DNA of 63,731 nucleotides from an uncultured Odoribacter sp. (GTDB taxonomy: Bacteria; Bacteroidota; Bacteroidia; Bacteroidales; Marinifilaceae), in NCBI GenBank assembly GCA_944321145.1, contig CALUKF010000012.1:1-63731 (forward strand), given 5' to 3'. The position numbers were made by a program, and so were the translations under genes. The notes below the pieces were generated by a model. The model did no database searches, had not been told where the DNA came from, and was given only the letters and a program-made list of their open reading frames with translations. Shown one piece after another: positions 28,165 to 36,567 of this stretch; positions within the stretch are counted from its first letter, which is position 1; every line of letters starts with the position of its first letter.

Positions 28165-29202
28165 ATGAAACCGAACAAGACATTGCAATACATCATTCAA
28201 GCCATCGGTTGGGGCATTGTATTCTGTTTCCCCCTGTTCTTCATGACCAAGGATGAGGAACAGGTCGGATTGCATTACCTCGGATACGTCTTTGTCCCGG
28301 TGGCTTTTATGGTGATTTTCTACGCCAACTACGTCTTTTTGATTGACCGCCTGCTTTTCCGGAAGCGCATGGTGTATTTTCTGGTAGCCAACCTTGCCCT
28401 GTTCCTGCTCTTGATTATGCTGTTGGACTGGTGGCGGGAATACTACCTCATCGAGATACTGGGCGACACGCCCCGCCGGGGCGACGGACCTCCCAAAGCC
28501 ATGTTCCTCCTGCGCGACGGGGCAATCATGGCATTGACGGCTGCCTTGAGCGTGGCTATTAAGGTGACCAACAATTGGTACGTCACCGAGAACGAGCGCA
28601 AGGAGTTGGAGAAAGTCCGCACCGAGGCGGAGTTGCAGAACCTGAAGAGCCAATTGAACCCCCACTTCCTCTTCAACACGCTGAACAACATCTACTCCCT
28701 GATTGCCATTGACGCCGAGCGTGCCCAGTATGCCGTGCACGATTTGAGCCGCCTCCTGCGCCACGTGCTTTACGAAAACAAACAGCTCTTTGTCCCCCTG
28801 GAGGGCGAAGTGGCTTTTATGCGCAGCTACATTGAATTGATGAGCCTTCGCCTTCCGGGCAAAGTGGACTTGCAGGTAGACCTCCCCGAAGCCGGCAGCC
28901 AGGTGATGGTCGCCCCGCTTTTGTTCATTTCTCTGATTGAGAATGCCTTCAAGCATGGCGTCAGCCCCACGGAGCGTTCCTTCATCCACATCTCCTTGCA
29001 GGTAATCCCAGCTCCGGCGGAGGCGGTGGTGTGCCGCATTGAGAACAGCAATTACCCCAAGCACGACAACGACCGCAGCGGTTCGGGCATCGGCTTGTCC
29101 AACCTCCGCAAACGCCTGGACTTGCTCTATGCCGGTAAGTATGAGTTCCGCACCGGAGTCGAAGGCGACCGCTATGTCGCATATTTAAAAATCCTTTGCT
29201 AA
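28165..29202 (+). CDS. LytS/YpdA-type sensor histidine kinase
   Basis: A kinase of 345 residues with four N-terminal membrane helices and no obvious sensor domain. A short coiled coil leads into the His-kinase domain (LQNLKSQLNPHFLFNTLNNIY, with the phospho-acceptor His in NPHFLFN). The GHKL ATPase part shows LLFISLIENAFKHGV and SGIGLSNLRKRL. It pairs with the LytTR response regulator 14 bp downstream and probably controls the adjacent exporter. ATG 28165 begins at the first helix. Confidence 0.9.
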   Translation: MKPNKTLQYIIQAIGWGIVFCFPLFFMTKDEEQVGLHYLGYVFVPVAFMVIFYANYVFLIDRLLFRKRMVYFLVANLALFLLLIMLLDWWREYYLIEILGDTPRRGDGPPKAMFLLRDGAIMALTAALSVAIKVTNNWYVTENERKELEKVRTEAELQNLKSQLNPHFLFNTLNNIYSLIAIDAERAQYAVHDLSRLLRHVLYENKQLFVPLEGEVAFMRSYIELMSLRLPGKVDLQVDLPEAGSQVMVAPLLFISLIENAFKHGVSPTERSFIHISLQVIPAPAEAVVCRIENSNYPKHDNDRSGSGIGLSNLRKRLDLLYAGKYEFRTGVEGDRYVAYLKILC

Positions 29203-29216
29203 TTTGTGAGAGAACT

Positions 29217-29927
29217 ATGAACTTGAATTGTTTGATAATAGATGACGAACCCCTGGCGGTGGAACTGCTCGAATCCTATGTGCGCCGCACGCCTTTCCTG
29301 GCATTGAAAGGGGCGTTTACGAGTGCTTTCGAAGCCTTGGGAGTGCTGGAGAAAGAGCCGGTAGACCTCGTTTTCTTGGACATCCAGATGCCCGAATTGA
29401 ACGGCTTGGAGTTCTCCCGCCTGATTGGCGAGCGGGCAAAGGTGATTTTCACCACCGCTTTCGAGCAATACGCCGTGGAAGGCTTCAAGGTCGATGCCCT
29501 CGACTACTTGCTCAAGCCCATCAGCTATCCCGAATTTCTGAAAGCAGCCCACAAAGCCCTCCGCTGGAAGGAACTGAACGCCTCGCCCTCCGAGCGCGAG
29601 GCGGCGGATGCCCTTTTTGTCCGTTCCGGCAACCGCCTGGTCAAAGTGCAGCTGTCGAGCATCCTTTACATCGAAGGCATGCAGGACTATGTGAAAATCC
29701 ACCTCGACAACTCCCCCCAACCCGTTGTCGCCTTGGTGACGATGAAAGATTTTGAGGGCATGCTTTCGTCCCCCTTCATCCGCATCCACCGCTCTTACAT
29801 CATCAACCTGGACAAAGTGACGATGGTCGAGCGCAACCGCGTCTTTTTGGGCAGCGACTGGCTCTCCGTCTCCGATTCTTACAAAGAGCAATTCCTGCAG
29901 GAAATCAACCGCAAGACCTTGAAGTGA
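29217..29927 (+). CDS. LytTR-family response regulator
   Basis: A regulator of 236 residues. The receiver domain has the acidic pair IDDEP, the phospho-acceptor Asp in LVFLDIQMPELNG, and the Lys in LLKPI. The C-terminal LytTR DNA-binding domain has ILYIEGMQDYVKIHL and FIRIHRSYIINLDKV. It is the partner of the preceding kinase and likely regulates the TolC-MacAB-type operon. Confidence 0.94.
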   Translation: MNLNCLIIDDEPLAVELLESYVRRTPFLALKGAFTSAFEALGVLEKEPVDLVFLDIQMPELNGLEFSRLIGERAKVIFTTAFEQYAVEGFKVDALDYLLKPISYPEFLKAAHKALRWKELNASPSEREAADALFVRSGNRLVKVQLSSILYIEGMQDYVKIHLDNSPQPVVALVTMKDFEGMLSSPFIRIHRSYIINLDKVTMVERNRVFLGSDWLSVSDSYKEQFLQEINRKTLK

Positions 29928-30036
29928 GCCTGCCCCCTCCTTTGCCCCTTCCTCCTGTGGCTTTTTGCAGGCATTTTTGCCTGTGGGGGTACACCCTATT
30001 GCTTAATTTCCTAACTTTACCTGCAAATTTGTACCT

Positions 30037-32289
30037 ATGTCTGAGTTACCGACCTTAATCTCCGATTTGGCGATAATCCTCGTAGCGGCGGGGGTGATGA
30101 CGCTTATATTCAAACGCTTGAAACAGCCCTTGGTCTTGGGCTACATCGTGGCAGGCATCCTTGCCGGTCCCCATTTTCCTTGGGCGCCGACGATTGTCGA
30201 TTCCGGCAATATCAAGATTTGGGCGGACATCGGCGTCGTCTTCCTCCTTTTCGCCTTGGGCTTGGAGTTCAGTTTCAAGAAGCTGATGAAAGTCGGCGGT
30301 CCTGCCATCATCGCCTCCCTCACCATTATTTGCGGCATGGTCATGCTCGGTTACGCCGTGGGTGTGGCAATTGGTTGGAAACAGATGGACTGCATCTTCC
30401 TCGGCGGTATGCTTGCCATGTCCTCCACCTCCATCATCTACAAGGCGATTGACGACCTCGGCTTGCGCGCGCAACGCTTCACCGGCTTGGTTTTCGGCAT
30501 CCTCGTCATCGAGGATTTGGTGGCGATTGTCCTCATGGTCATGCTTTCCACCATGGCGGTCAGCCAGAACTTCGAGGGCATGGAGATGGCTTACAGCATT
30601 GCCAAACTGGCGTTCTTCCTTCTCCTCTGGTTCATCATCGGCATCTACGTCATCCCGACTTTCTTCCGTCGCACCCGCTTCCTGATGGGCGACGAGACGA
30701 TGCTCATCGTCTCCATCGGCTTATGCCTGGGGATGGTAGTCTTAGCCACTTACGCCGGCTTCTCTTCCGCCCTCGGCGCTTTTGTCATGGGTTCCATACT
30801 GGCGGAGACCATCGAGGCGGAAACCATCGGGCGTCTTGTCCAGCCCGTGAAAGACCTCTTTGCCGCCATCTTCTTCGTTTCCGTCGGCATGATGATAGAC
30901 CCCGCCATGATTGCGCAATACATTGTTCCCATTCTCATCATCACGGCAACCGTCATCATCGGGCAGTCTTTCTTCGGCACCTGCGGCGTCCTCCTTGCCG
31001 GGCAGCCCCTGAAGACCGCCATCCAGTCCGGTTTTTGCCTGACGCAAATAGGCGAATTTGCCTTCATCATTGCCTCCTTGGGCACCTCCTTGGGGGTCAC
31101 CAGCGATTTCCTTTACCCCATCGTCGTGGCAGTGTCGGTCATTACCACCTTCTGCACCCCTTACATGATACGGGCAGCGGCTCCTGCCACCCCTTTCATC
31201 GAGCGCCACCTGCCCCGCCGCTGGCTGCGCTTCCTCGACCATTACAGCGCCGGCACGAAGACGGTCAACCACGAGAGCAAATGGCGTTCCCTGCTCTCCG
31301 CCCTCACCCGCATCGTGTTGATTTATTCCGTCATCGTCATCGCCATCCTGATTCTCTCTTTCAAACTCCTGGTGCCCTTGGTCGAAGCCCATATTTCCGG
31401 CTTCTGGGGCGACTTGATATGCGCCGTGCTCATCCTGCTCCTCATATCTCCCTTCCTGCGTGCCATCGTCGCGAAGAAGAACCACTCCGAGCTTTTCCGC
31501 TCCCTCTGGGAGGACAGCTACTTCAGCCGTGCCTACCTCGTCTCCCTCATCGTCTTTCGCTTCGTGCTTGTCATCGCCTACATCATGTTTGTCCTCACCT
31601 CCCTTTTCGATGCCTCTGTCGGGCTCTTGTTGGGCGTCGCATGCTTTGCGGCGGGCGCGATGTTCTTCTCCCGCTACCTCAAAAAGCAGTCCATACAGAT
31701 AGAGCGCAAGTTCCTCCGCAACTTCAACGTCCGTGAATCCTACGCCCGCAATGCCGGCGGGAAAGTGCCGCCCCGCTTTGCCGGGCACCTCCTCTCGCGC
31801 GACTTGCACATGTCCGATTTCACCCTCCCTGCCGAGTCCTCCTGGGCAGGCTGCACCCTTGTCGAGCTGGCGCTTGGCACGCACTTCGGCGTCATGGTGG
31901 TTGCCATCTTCCGTGGCAAGGCATGCATCAACATCCCCGGCGGCTCCGAACGCCTTTTCCCGCAAGACCGCATCCAGGTCATCGGTTCCGACAAGCAGCT
32001 GGAGCGTTTCGCTGCCCAATTGCGGGCTGCCACCTCCGTGCCTGTTGATTCCGATTTAACCCAGAGCGAAGTGTGCCTCAAGCAATTTGTCATCACCGAC
32101 GATTCCCCGCTCAACGGCAAGACCCTCCGCGAGTCCGGCATCCGCGACCGCCACCATTGCGTCGTCGTCGGCGTCGAGCGCGGCGAAACATCCCTCCGCA
32201 ATCCGGGCGCCGATACGGAATTTCAGGCGGGAGACCTTGTATGGGTAGTCGGTGAAGAGAAGCATGTCTATGAATTGCTGCACGCCTGA
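30037..32289 (+). CDS. CPA2-family monovalent cation/proton antiporter with two TrkA-C domains
   Basis: A Kef-type antiporter of 750 residues. About twelve membrane helices form the Na+/H+ exchanger domain (LVLGYIVAGILAGPH, FALGLEFSFKKL, GLVFGILVIEDLVAIVL, GFCLTQIGEFAFIIASLG). A second hydrophobic block follows, then two TrkA-C regulatory domains (around residues 590-665 and 670-750). It likely exchanges K+ or Na+ for protons. It is preceded by a T-rich leader, and its end overlaps the convergent MATE gene by 22 bp. Confidence 0.92.
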   Translation: MSELPTLISDLAIILVAAGVMTLIFKRLKQPLVLGYIVAGILAGPHFPWAPTIVDSGNIKIWADIGVVFLLFALGLEFSFKKLMKVGGPAIIASLTIICGMVMLGYAVGVAIGWKQMDCIFLGGMLAMSSTSIIYKAIDDLGLRAQRFTGLVFGILVIEDLVAIVLMVMLSTMAVSQNFEGMEMAYSIAKLAFFLLLWFIIGIYVIPTFFRRTRFLMGDETMLIVSIGLCLGMVVLATYAGFSSALGAFVMGSILAETIEAETIGRLVQPVKDLFAAIFFVSVGMMIDPAMIAQYIVPILIITATVIIGQSFFGTCGVLLAGQPLKTAIQSGFCLTQIGEFAFIIASLGTSLGVTSDFLYPIVVAVSVITTFCTPYMIRAAAPATPFIERHLPRRWLRFLDHYSAGTKTVNHESKWRSLLSALTRIVLIYSVIVIAILILSFKLLVPLVEAHISGFWGDLICAVLILLLISPFLRAIVAKKNHSELFRSLWEDSYFSRAYLVSLIVFRFVLVIAYIMFVLTSLFDASVGLLLGVACFAAGAMFFSRYLKKQSIQIERKFLRNFNVRESYARNAGGKVPPRFAGHLLSRDLHMSDFTLPAESSWAGCTLVELALGTHFGVMVVAIFRGKACINIPGGSERLFPQDRIQVIGSDKQLERFAAQLRAATSVPVDSDLTQSEVCLKQFVITDDSPLNGKTLRESGIRDRHHCVVVGVERGETSLRNPGADTEFQAGDLVWVVGEEKHVYELLHA

Positions 32290-33617
32290 CGGCGTTCCTC
32301 CCGCCGGATAAAGAAAAGTGCAATCAGCACTGCCATCACGTCCGCAAAGGGAATCGCCAGCCAGATGCCCGTCAACCCCCACCGCGCCGAGAACCACCCC
32401 AGTGCCGGAATCAGGAACACAAACTGCCGCGAGATATTCATCACGATGGCTTTCGGCGCTTGCCGTATCGACTGGAAATAGCTCGTCGCCACAATCTGGA
32501 ACCCCACCACCGGCATCGCGAGGAACGTATAGCGCAGACCCTCCGCCGCCATCCCCGCCAGCCGTGCGTCCCACGTGAAGCATTTCGACAAGGCGGGTGC
32601 GAACACTTCCCCCACAATAAACCCCGTGCCTGCCACCACGCTCCCCAGCCTCAGGGCTTCGTTCAGCGTCTCCCGTGCCTGCCGCCGCTTCCCGTGCCCG
32701 TAATAATAACCCACAATCGGCTGCATCCCCTGGCAAATCCCCATCAGCAGCATCGAAACCAGGATGCTGTAACAACTGATGATGCCGTATGCCCCGATGG
32801 CATAATCCCCGCCGTGGTTCACCAAATAGCGGTTCATGATGATATTCACCATCCCCGTCGTGATATTCATGATAAACGGAGCCATTCCGATGCCGATGAC
32901 CGACAGCAGCGTCAGCACATGGGGCTTGAAGCTCGCTCCCCGCAGCCGCAGCGGATTCTGCCATCCCAGGAAATGCCTTGCAATCAGTGCGGAACTGACC
33001 CCCATCGACAGCACCGTCGCGATGGCGGCCCCCCGGATGCCCATCCCGAAGCCGAAAATAAACACCGGGTCGAGCACCATGTTAGCCACGACCCCCGCCA
33101 CCGTGATGCCCATCGACCGCCGTGCAAACCCCGATGCCCGTATCGCATGGCAAAACGTGAAGTTCAGATTCCCCACAAGGCTCCCCGGAATCAGCACTTG
33201 CAGATACTGCCGCGCGTATGGCACCGTAGCCTCGCTCGCCCCGAACGCCAGCAAAATCTCGTCCAGCCATGCCAGCGACACCGCCACCAGCACTGCGCTC
33301 AACGCCGCGTTCAACGCCAGCGCATTCCCCAGCACCTTGGCGGCAAACCGCCTGTCCCCCGCCCCCATGGCAGTCATGATGCGCGCCGCCGCCCCCGCTC
33401 CCGTCAGCGTCCCCACCGTCCCCAGCAGCGCAACGCACGGCAGCGTCAGCGCCAGCCCGCAAATTGCCAGCGGACCCGCCCCCTGCCCGATAAAAATCCG
33501 GTCGACCATATTATACAACGCCAGCACAATCATGTTCGCCATCGCCGGGTAAACATAATCCCTGAACAACTGCCGCGCGTCCTTCTGCCCGTCCACCTGT
33601 TGCGGATAAAAAACCAT
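32268..33617 (-). CDS. MATE-family efflux transporter
   Basis: A protein of 449 residues with about twelve membrane helices. It carries MATE patterns: NMIVLALYNMVDRIFIGQGAG, VALLGTVGTLTGAGAAARI, and YYGHGKRRQARETLNEAL in the second half. It would export drugs or metabolites in exchange for cations. It lies 21 bp downstream of the DUF6266-like gene on the same strand and ends inside the convergent antiporter gene. Confidence 0.93.
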   Translation of the reverse strand: MVFYPQQVDGQKDARQLFRDYVYPAMANMIVLALYNMVDRIFIGQGAGPLAICGLALTLPCVALLGTVGTLTGAGAAARIMTAMGAGDRRFAAKVLGNALALNAALSAVLVAVSLAWLDEILLAFGASEATVPYARQYLQVLIPGSLVGNLNFTFCHAIRASGFARRSMGITVAGVVANMVLDPVFIFGFGMGIRGAAIATVLSMGVSSALIARHFLGWQNPLRLRGASFKPHVLTLLSVIGIGMAPFIMNITTGMVNIIMNRYLVNHGGDYAIGAYGIISCYSILVSMLLMGICQGMQPIVGYYYGHGKRRQARETLNEALRLGSVVAGTGFIVGEVFAPALSKCFTWDARLAGMAAEGLRYTFLAMPVVGFQIVATSYFQSIRQAPKAIVMNISRQFVFLIPALGWFSARWGLTGIWLAIPFADVMAVLIALFFIRREERRQACSNS

Positions 33618-33638
33618 CGCTCCTCCTCCCGTTAATCG

Positions 33639-34283
33639 TTAATCCTTCATCGTCAACCGGAAATACTTCGATGGCGAATATGCCGTCCCGTCCTCCCGGG
33701 CGAAAAACAGGAACACATGCGCCGTGCCCTTTCCCGTCCGCACCCTCACTTCCCCGCTGCACTCCTCCCGCCTGCCGCTGCACTCCTCCGCCCAAGAAAA
33801 CGAATCCTGGTTCCCCGCGTAAATCACCCCTGCCTTCAGCACGTCGCTCCCCCTGCACGACTCCCACTCCTCGTCCGCCTCCCACCTCACAGCCATCCGC
33901 CCTTCTCCCAGCGCCTCCACTTCCAGCCCCGGCGGCAACTGCAGGCTCCCGTCCGCAAAATGGAACAAATCCGGCTTTGCCAGGTGCCCCTCCCGGTCGA
34001 AACACGCATAATTCTCCGAGTGGAACAGATTGTGCGCCATCCGCCCCTGCTCCTTTCCCGCCACCCGCCAAATCTCCTCTGAAATCGCCTCCCGGTAATA
34101 CTTATACGCCATCTGCACGCCCAAAAACCTGCGCGACAATGCCTTCTGCCGGTCAGTCCGTTCCTTCGGCTTCGTCCCCGCCGCCCTCAGCCGCCTCACG
34201 CACGTCTTCCCGTTCCTCACATAAAACACCAGATTCCCCAGCTTTCCCCTGAACCCCGTTCCCAAAATAGTTTCTACTTTCAT
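33639..34283 (-). CDS. DUF6266-like protein of unknown function
   Basis: A protein of 214 residues. The N-terminus (GFRGKLGNLVFYVRNGKTCVRRL) resembles the start of DUF6266 proteins, and an RQKALSRRF stretch follows. The C-terminal half is predicted to be beta-rich (GRMAVRWEADEEW, YFRLTMKD). No signal peptide is visible. It is co-directional with the MATE gene. The promoter I can find for it lies inside an inverted-repeat-flanked segment (34363-34550), so its expression may vary by phase. Confidence 0.6.
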   Translation of the reverse strand: MKVETILGTGFRGKLGNLVFYVRNGKTCVRRLRAAGTKPKERTDRQKALSRRFLGVQMAYKYYREAISEEIWRVAGKEQGRMAHNLFHSENYACFDREGHLAKPDLFHFADGSLQLPPGLEVEALGEGRMAVRWEADEEWESCRGSDVLKAGVIYAGNQDSFSWAEECSGRREECSGEVRVRTGKGTAHVFLFFAREDGTAYSPSKYFRLTMKD

Positions 34284-34299
34284 ATCTCTTCCTTCTTAT

Positions 34300-34352
34300 A
34301 ATCGTTCATCCTTAATCGTTCATCGTTAATCGTTCATCGTTAATCTCTCATC
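34300..34352. repeat. 14-nt tandem repeat in the leader of the DUF6266-like gene
   Basis: The unit AATCGTTCATCGTT occurs twice in full (34314-34341), flanked by partial or degenerate copies (34300-34310 and from 34342). It lies between the candidate invertible promoter and the start codon. Confidence 0.7.
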
Positions 34353-34362
34353 CCTATTTCCT

Positions 34363-34550
34363 CTATATTTCGCCACCATATCACCATCATTTCCTCCCCA
34401 TTTCCGAATCACAAATATATTATTTTTCGTTTTTCCATACAACGATTCTCCATATAAAATAATAGGAAAATAGGAAGAAAATAGGAGGTGAATAGGAAGG
34501 GAACCTTTGAAATGATGGCGAAATGGTGGTGATATGGTGGCGAAATATAG
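34363..34550. promoter_or_regulatory. Candidate invertible promoter segment flanked by 24-bp inverted repeats
   Basis: Positions 34363-34386 and 34527-34550 are perfect 24-bp inverted copies. The similarity continues imperfectly on both sides, to about 50 bp. The 140-bp spacer contains a minus-strand promoter (TTG 34440-34442 and TATATTTG 34412-34419, 20-nt spacing) pointing at the DUF6266-like and MATE genes. Arm length and spacer size match invertible capsule promoters of Bacteroides. No recombinase gene is in the window. The rest of the 337-bp gap (34284-34620) holds the tandem repeat and no convincing gene. Confidence 0.55.
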
Positions 34551-34620
34551 GCGAAATGGGGGTAGCATGGGAATGAAAGTTTCGATTCACGATAGGGATT
34601 TTCGGCGGATGGGCGGGGTG

Positions 34621-35379
34621 TTAGAGGGCGGAGTGGTAGGCGGTGAGGAGGGAGGTGTACAGGTCGCGGTGGGTCATGCCACGGTAGGAGGGGTGGTAGC
34701 TGTTGATGAGGGTTTGGCGGGTGGAGGGGGAACGGTATATCCAGTCGTTGATGCGGCGGAGGTCGGGGAGGAGGGTTTCGCGGACGAAGTCTTTGATGAG
34801 GTCGCTGCCGCCGCAGCAGAGGATGATGTGGGCGTCGTAGGCGTTGATTTGCCGGGCGAGGAGGTCGCGGTAGCGGGTGAGGAAGGCGCGGAGCGTGGGG
34901 TTGGGGAGGGAGGCGCCGCCGGGCTGTTTTTTGCAATTGACGCGGGCGATGGGGGCGTGGTCGTAGAAGGGTTGGTAGAGGTCTTGGCGGTTGATGGCGT
35001 CGAAGGCGGGGAAGGGGATGCCGGGCGAGGTGTGGAGGATGCCGTAGACCCAACGCATGAGGTTTTTGTAGAAGGGGGCGGTGATGAGGATGTGGTCGGC
35101 GCCGGAGTGGTTCTGCCGCCCGGTTTCGGCACGGATGTCCCAGGCTTCGGTGTCGTTGAGGTCTTTGGTGAGGATGAGGATGCGTTGGGGGGCGTGTTGC
35201 CAGCCGGCGGCTTCGTTGCCGGGGAGGCGGATCCAATAGCCGCTGTCGTAGGCGAATGCGCCGCGGTAGAGCAAGCCGTCGTAGGCGATTTCGCCGCCGT
35301 CGCCGCAGCGGAGGGAGCGGCGCTGCCATTCGTCGAAGAGGCGGTTTTCGAAGGCGTGGATGTCCGGGGGCGTTTTCAT
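34621..35379 (-). CDS. Unknown protein, possibly uracil-DNA-glycosylase fold
   Basis: A protein of 252 residues, not firmly recognised. The order of motifs is reminiscent of the uracil-DNA glycosylase superfamily: an early strand RILILTKDLND, then ARVNCKK, AHIILCCGGSDLI, and a late NSYHPSYRGM resembling the HPS motif. The UDG catalytic residues cannot be assigned with confidence. ATG 35379 overlaps the stop of the WYL regulator gene (ATGA), so translation is coupled. A 10-base homopolymer abuts the start codon. Confidence 0.5.
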   Translation of the reverse strand: MKTPPDIHAFENRLFDEWQRRSLRCGDGGEIAYDGLLYRGAFAYDSGYWIRLPGNEAAGWQHAPQRILILTKDLNDTEAWDIRAETGRQNHSGADHILITAPFYKNLMRWVYGILHTSPGIPFPAFDAINRQDLYQPFYDHAPIARVNCKKQPGGASLPNPTLRAFLTRYRDLLARQINAYDAHIILCCGGSDLIKDFVRETLLPDLRRINDWIYRSPSTRQTLINSYHPSYRGMTHRDLYTSLLTAYHSAL

Positions 35380-36296
35380 GGGGGGGGGGTGGGGGGGGTG
35401 TTGCGGTAGTACGACAGCATTTCTTGCAGTTCGTCTGCGATTTCTTGGCGGAAGGAGGCGGGGGCGAGGACTTCGAGGTCGCAGCCGCGGGAGAGGAGTT
35501 CTTGTTTGAAATCGAAGGTGGGTTTCAGGTGGTATTCGAAGATGGAGTAGTCGTCTGTGGTCTCGATTTCCCGTTGGGAATGGTGGAGGGGGAGGGCGCG
35601 GACGTATTGGCAGTGCATGCCGAAGACTTTGATGCGGACGGGTTGCGCCTCTTCGGCGGTGATGATGCCGAAGCTGTCGGCAAAGTAGGCGGAGGGGTTG
35701 AAGTCTTTGGGGTAGGTGAAGGGGGTGTCGGTGGTGGTGAGGCGGTGGATGCGGTCGAGGGAGAAGGTGCGGAGGGCGTCCCGTTCTTTGCAGAAGCCGA
35801 TGACGTACCAGCGTTGCCTGAATACTTTGACGCAGTAGGGCTGGACGGTGTAGATGCCGGGGGTGTCGTACCAGTAGCTTTGGTGCAGGAGTTCGATTTC
35901 GAGGCTGTCGCGCATGGCTTCGATGATGGGTGTGAGGAATTGGCGCCCGGAGGGGATTTCTTCGAAGAGGATGCGGCGTTTGAGGTGGTGGCTTTCGTTG
36001 ATGAGGTTGTTGACGGCGAAGGTGTTGAGGAGCCAGTTGCGGATGCCTCCTTTTTCCATGTCTTCGGCGTTTTCGATGTAGTAGTAATAGCCGCCCCGGC
36101 GGTTGCATTCGATGTTGATGTCGAAGATTTGTTCGATGGCAGCCCGCCAGTTGTGGAAATTCCTGAGGGGCATGTCTTTGCCGTCGCTCAATTGGGAGCG
36201 GAGCCAGCGTTCGTTGATTTCTTCGAATGTGATTTTCCCTGCGCGGTAGATGGTGTCTACGAGCCAGATGTATTTGTCAAATAGGTCTTTTGTCAT
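35376..36296 (-). CDS. WYL-domain transcriptional regulator
   Basis: A protein of 306 residues with an N-terminal winged-helix region (about 1-80) and a WYL domain. The WYL core is TVQPYCVKVFRQRWYVIGFC with FSLDRIHRL, and a C-terminal WCX-like extension follows. WYL regulators respond to nucleic-acid or nucleotide ligands and control DNA-damage or phage-defence genes in other bacteria (PafBC, BrxR, CapW). Its own promoter carries the element shared by six other promoters in 36.4-47.2 kb, so it probably controls itself and those genes. Confidence 0.88.
   Translation of the reverse strand: MTKDLFDKYIWLVDTIYRAGKITFEEINERWLRSQLSDGKDMPLRNFHNWRAAIEQIFDINIECNRRGGYYYYIENAEDMEKGGIRNWLLNTFAVNNLINESHHLKRRILFEEIPSGRQFLTPIIEAMRDSLEIELLHQSYWYDTPGIYTVQPYCVKVFRQRWYVIGFCKERDALRTFSLDRIHRLTTTDTPFTYPKDFNPSAYFADSFGIITAEEAQPVRIKVFGMHCQYVRALPLHHSQREIETTDDYSIFEYHLKPTFDFKQELLSRGCDLEVLAPASFRQEIADELQEMLSYYRNTPPTPPP
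35380..35398. repeat. G10-T-G8 homopolymer tract at the WYL/UDG-like junction
   Basis: On the coding strand this reads C8-A-C10 and runs directly into the ATG of the downstream gene. It encodes the Pro-rich tail of the WYL protein (TPPTPPP). Slippage would change the end of the WYL protein and break the ATGA coupling to the next gene. Confidence 0.8.
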
Positions 36297-36442
36297 GGCG
36301 AGATTTTTTAGTTGCTTACAAAGTTAATAAAATTCCCCTTACCCACCCTCGTATTTCTGATGAAATACTACTTACCGGCATACCAGCCCTTGTTTTTATT
36401 GTGTTGTTTCTGTTGGTTGCTGTTGTTTGAGTTTTTCGGTTG

Positions 36443-36478
36443 CAAAAGTATAGGCGGGATGTGCCAGATGGAAGCACA
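36443..36478 (-). promoter_or_regulatory. WYL-type promoter element 1, for the WYL gene
   Basis: On the minus strand TGTGCTTCCATCTGGCACA (36460-36478) is followed after 13 nt by TTTG, within a TAnnTTTG box (36443-36450). It points at the WYL regulator gene. Confidence 0.7.
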
Positions 36479-36507
36479 GGAAAAAAGTTTTTGCAAGAAA
36501 GATGGGT

Positions 36508-36543
36508 TGTGCGTCGTTGTGGCATAGCTTCCGTTTTTCTTTG
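36508..36543 (+). promoter_or_regulatory. WYL-type promoter element 2, for the ravA-like operon
   Basis: TGTGCGTCGTTGTGGCATA (36508-36526), 13 nt, then TTTG (36540-36543). It lies 25 nt before the start codon of the MoxR-type ATPase gene and back to back with element 1. Confidence 0.7.
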
Positions 36544-36567
36544 CTGTGAAATTAGGACGTTAAGATT

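Noticed and set aside
30742-32019. Long minus-strand frame opposite the CPA2 antiporter (and similar long frames at 34534-35409, 35256-36284, 15245-15967 and 32460-33635)
   Set aside because: These are antisense to well-supported genes in GC-biased codons. Their translations are dominated by Arg/His/Pro or Gly/Val/Glu runs with no motifs or ribosome-binding context.
34326-34568. Minus-strand frame of 80 codons across the candidate inverton
   Set aside because: It spans both inverted repeats, the promoter and the tandem repeat; its sequence simply reflects those repeats.
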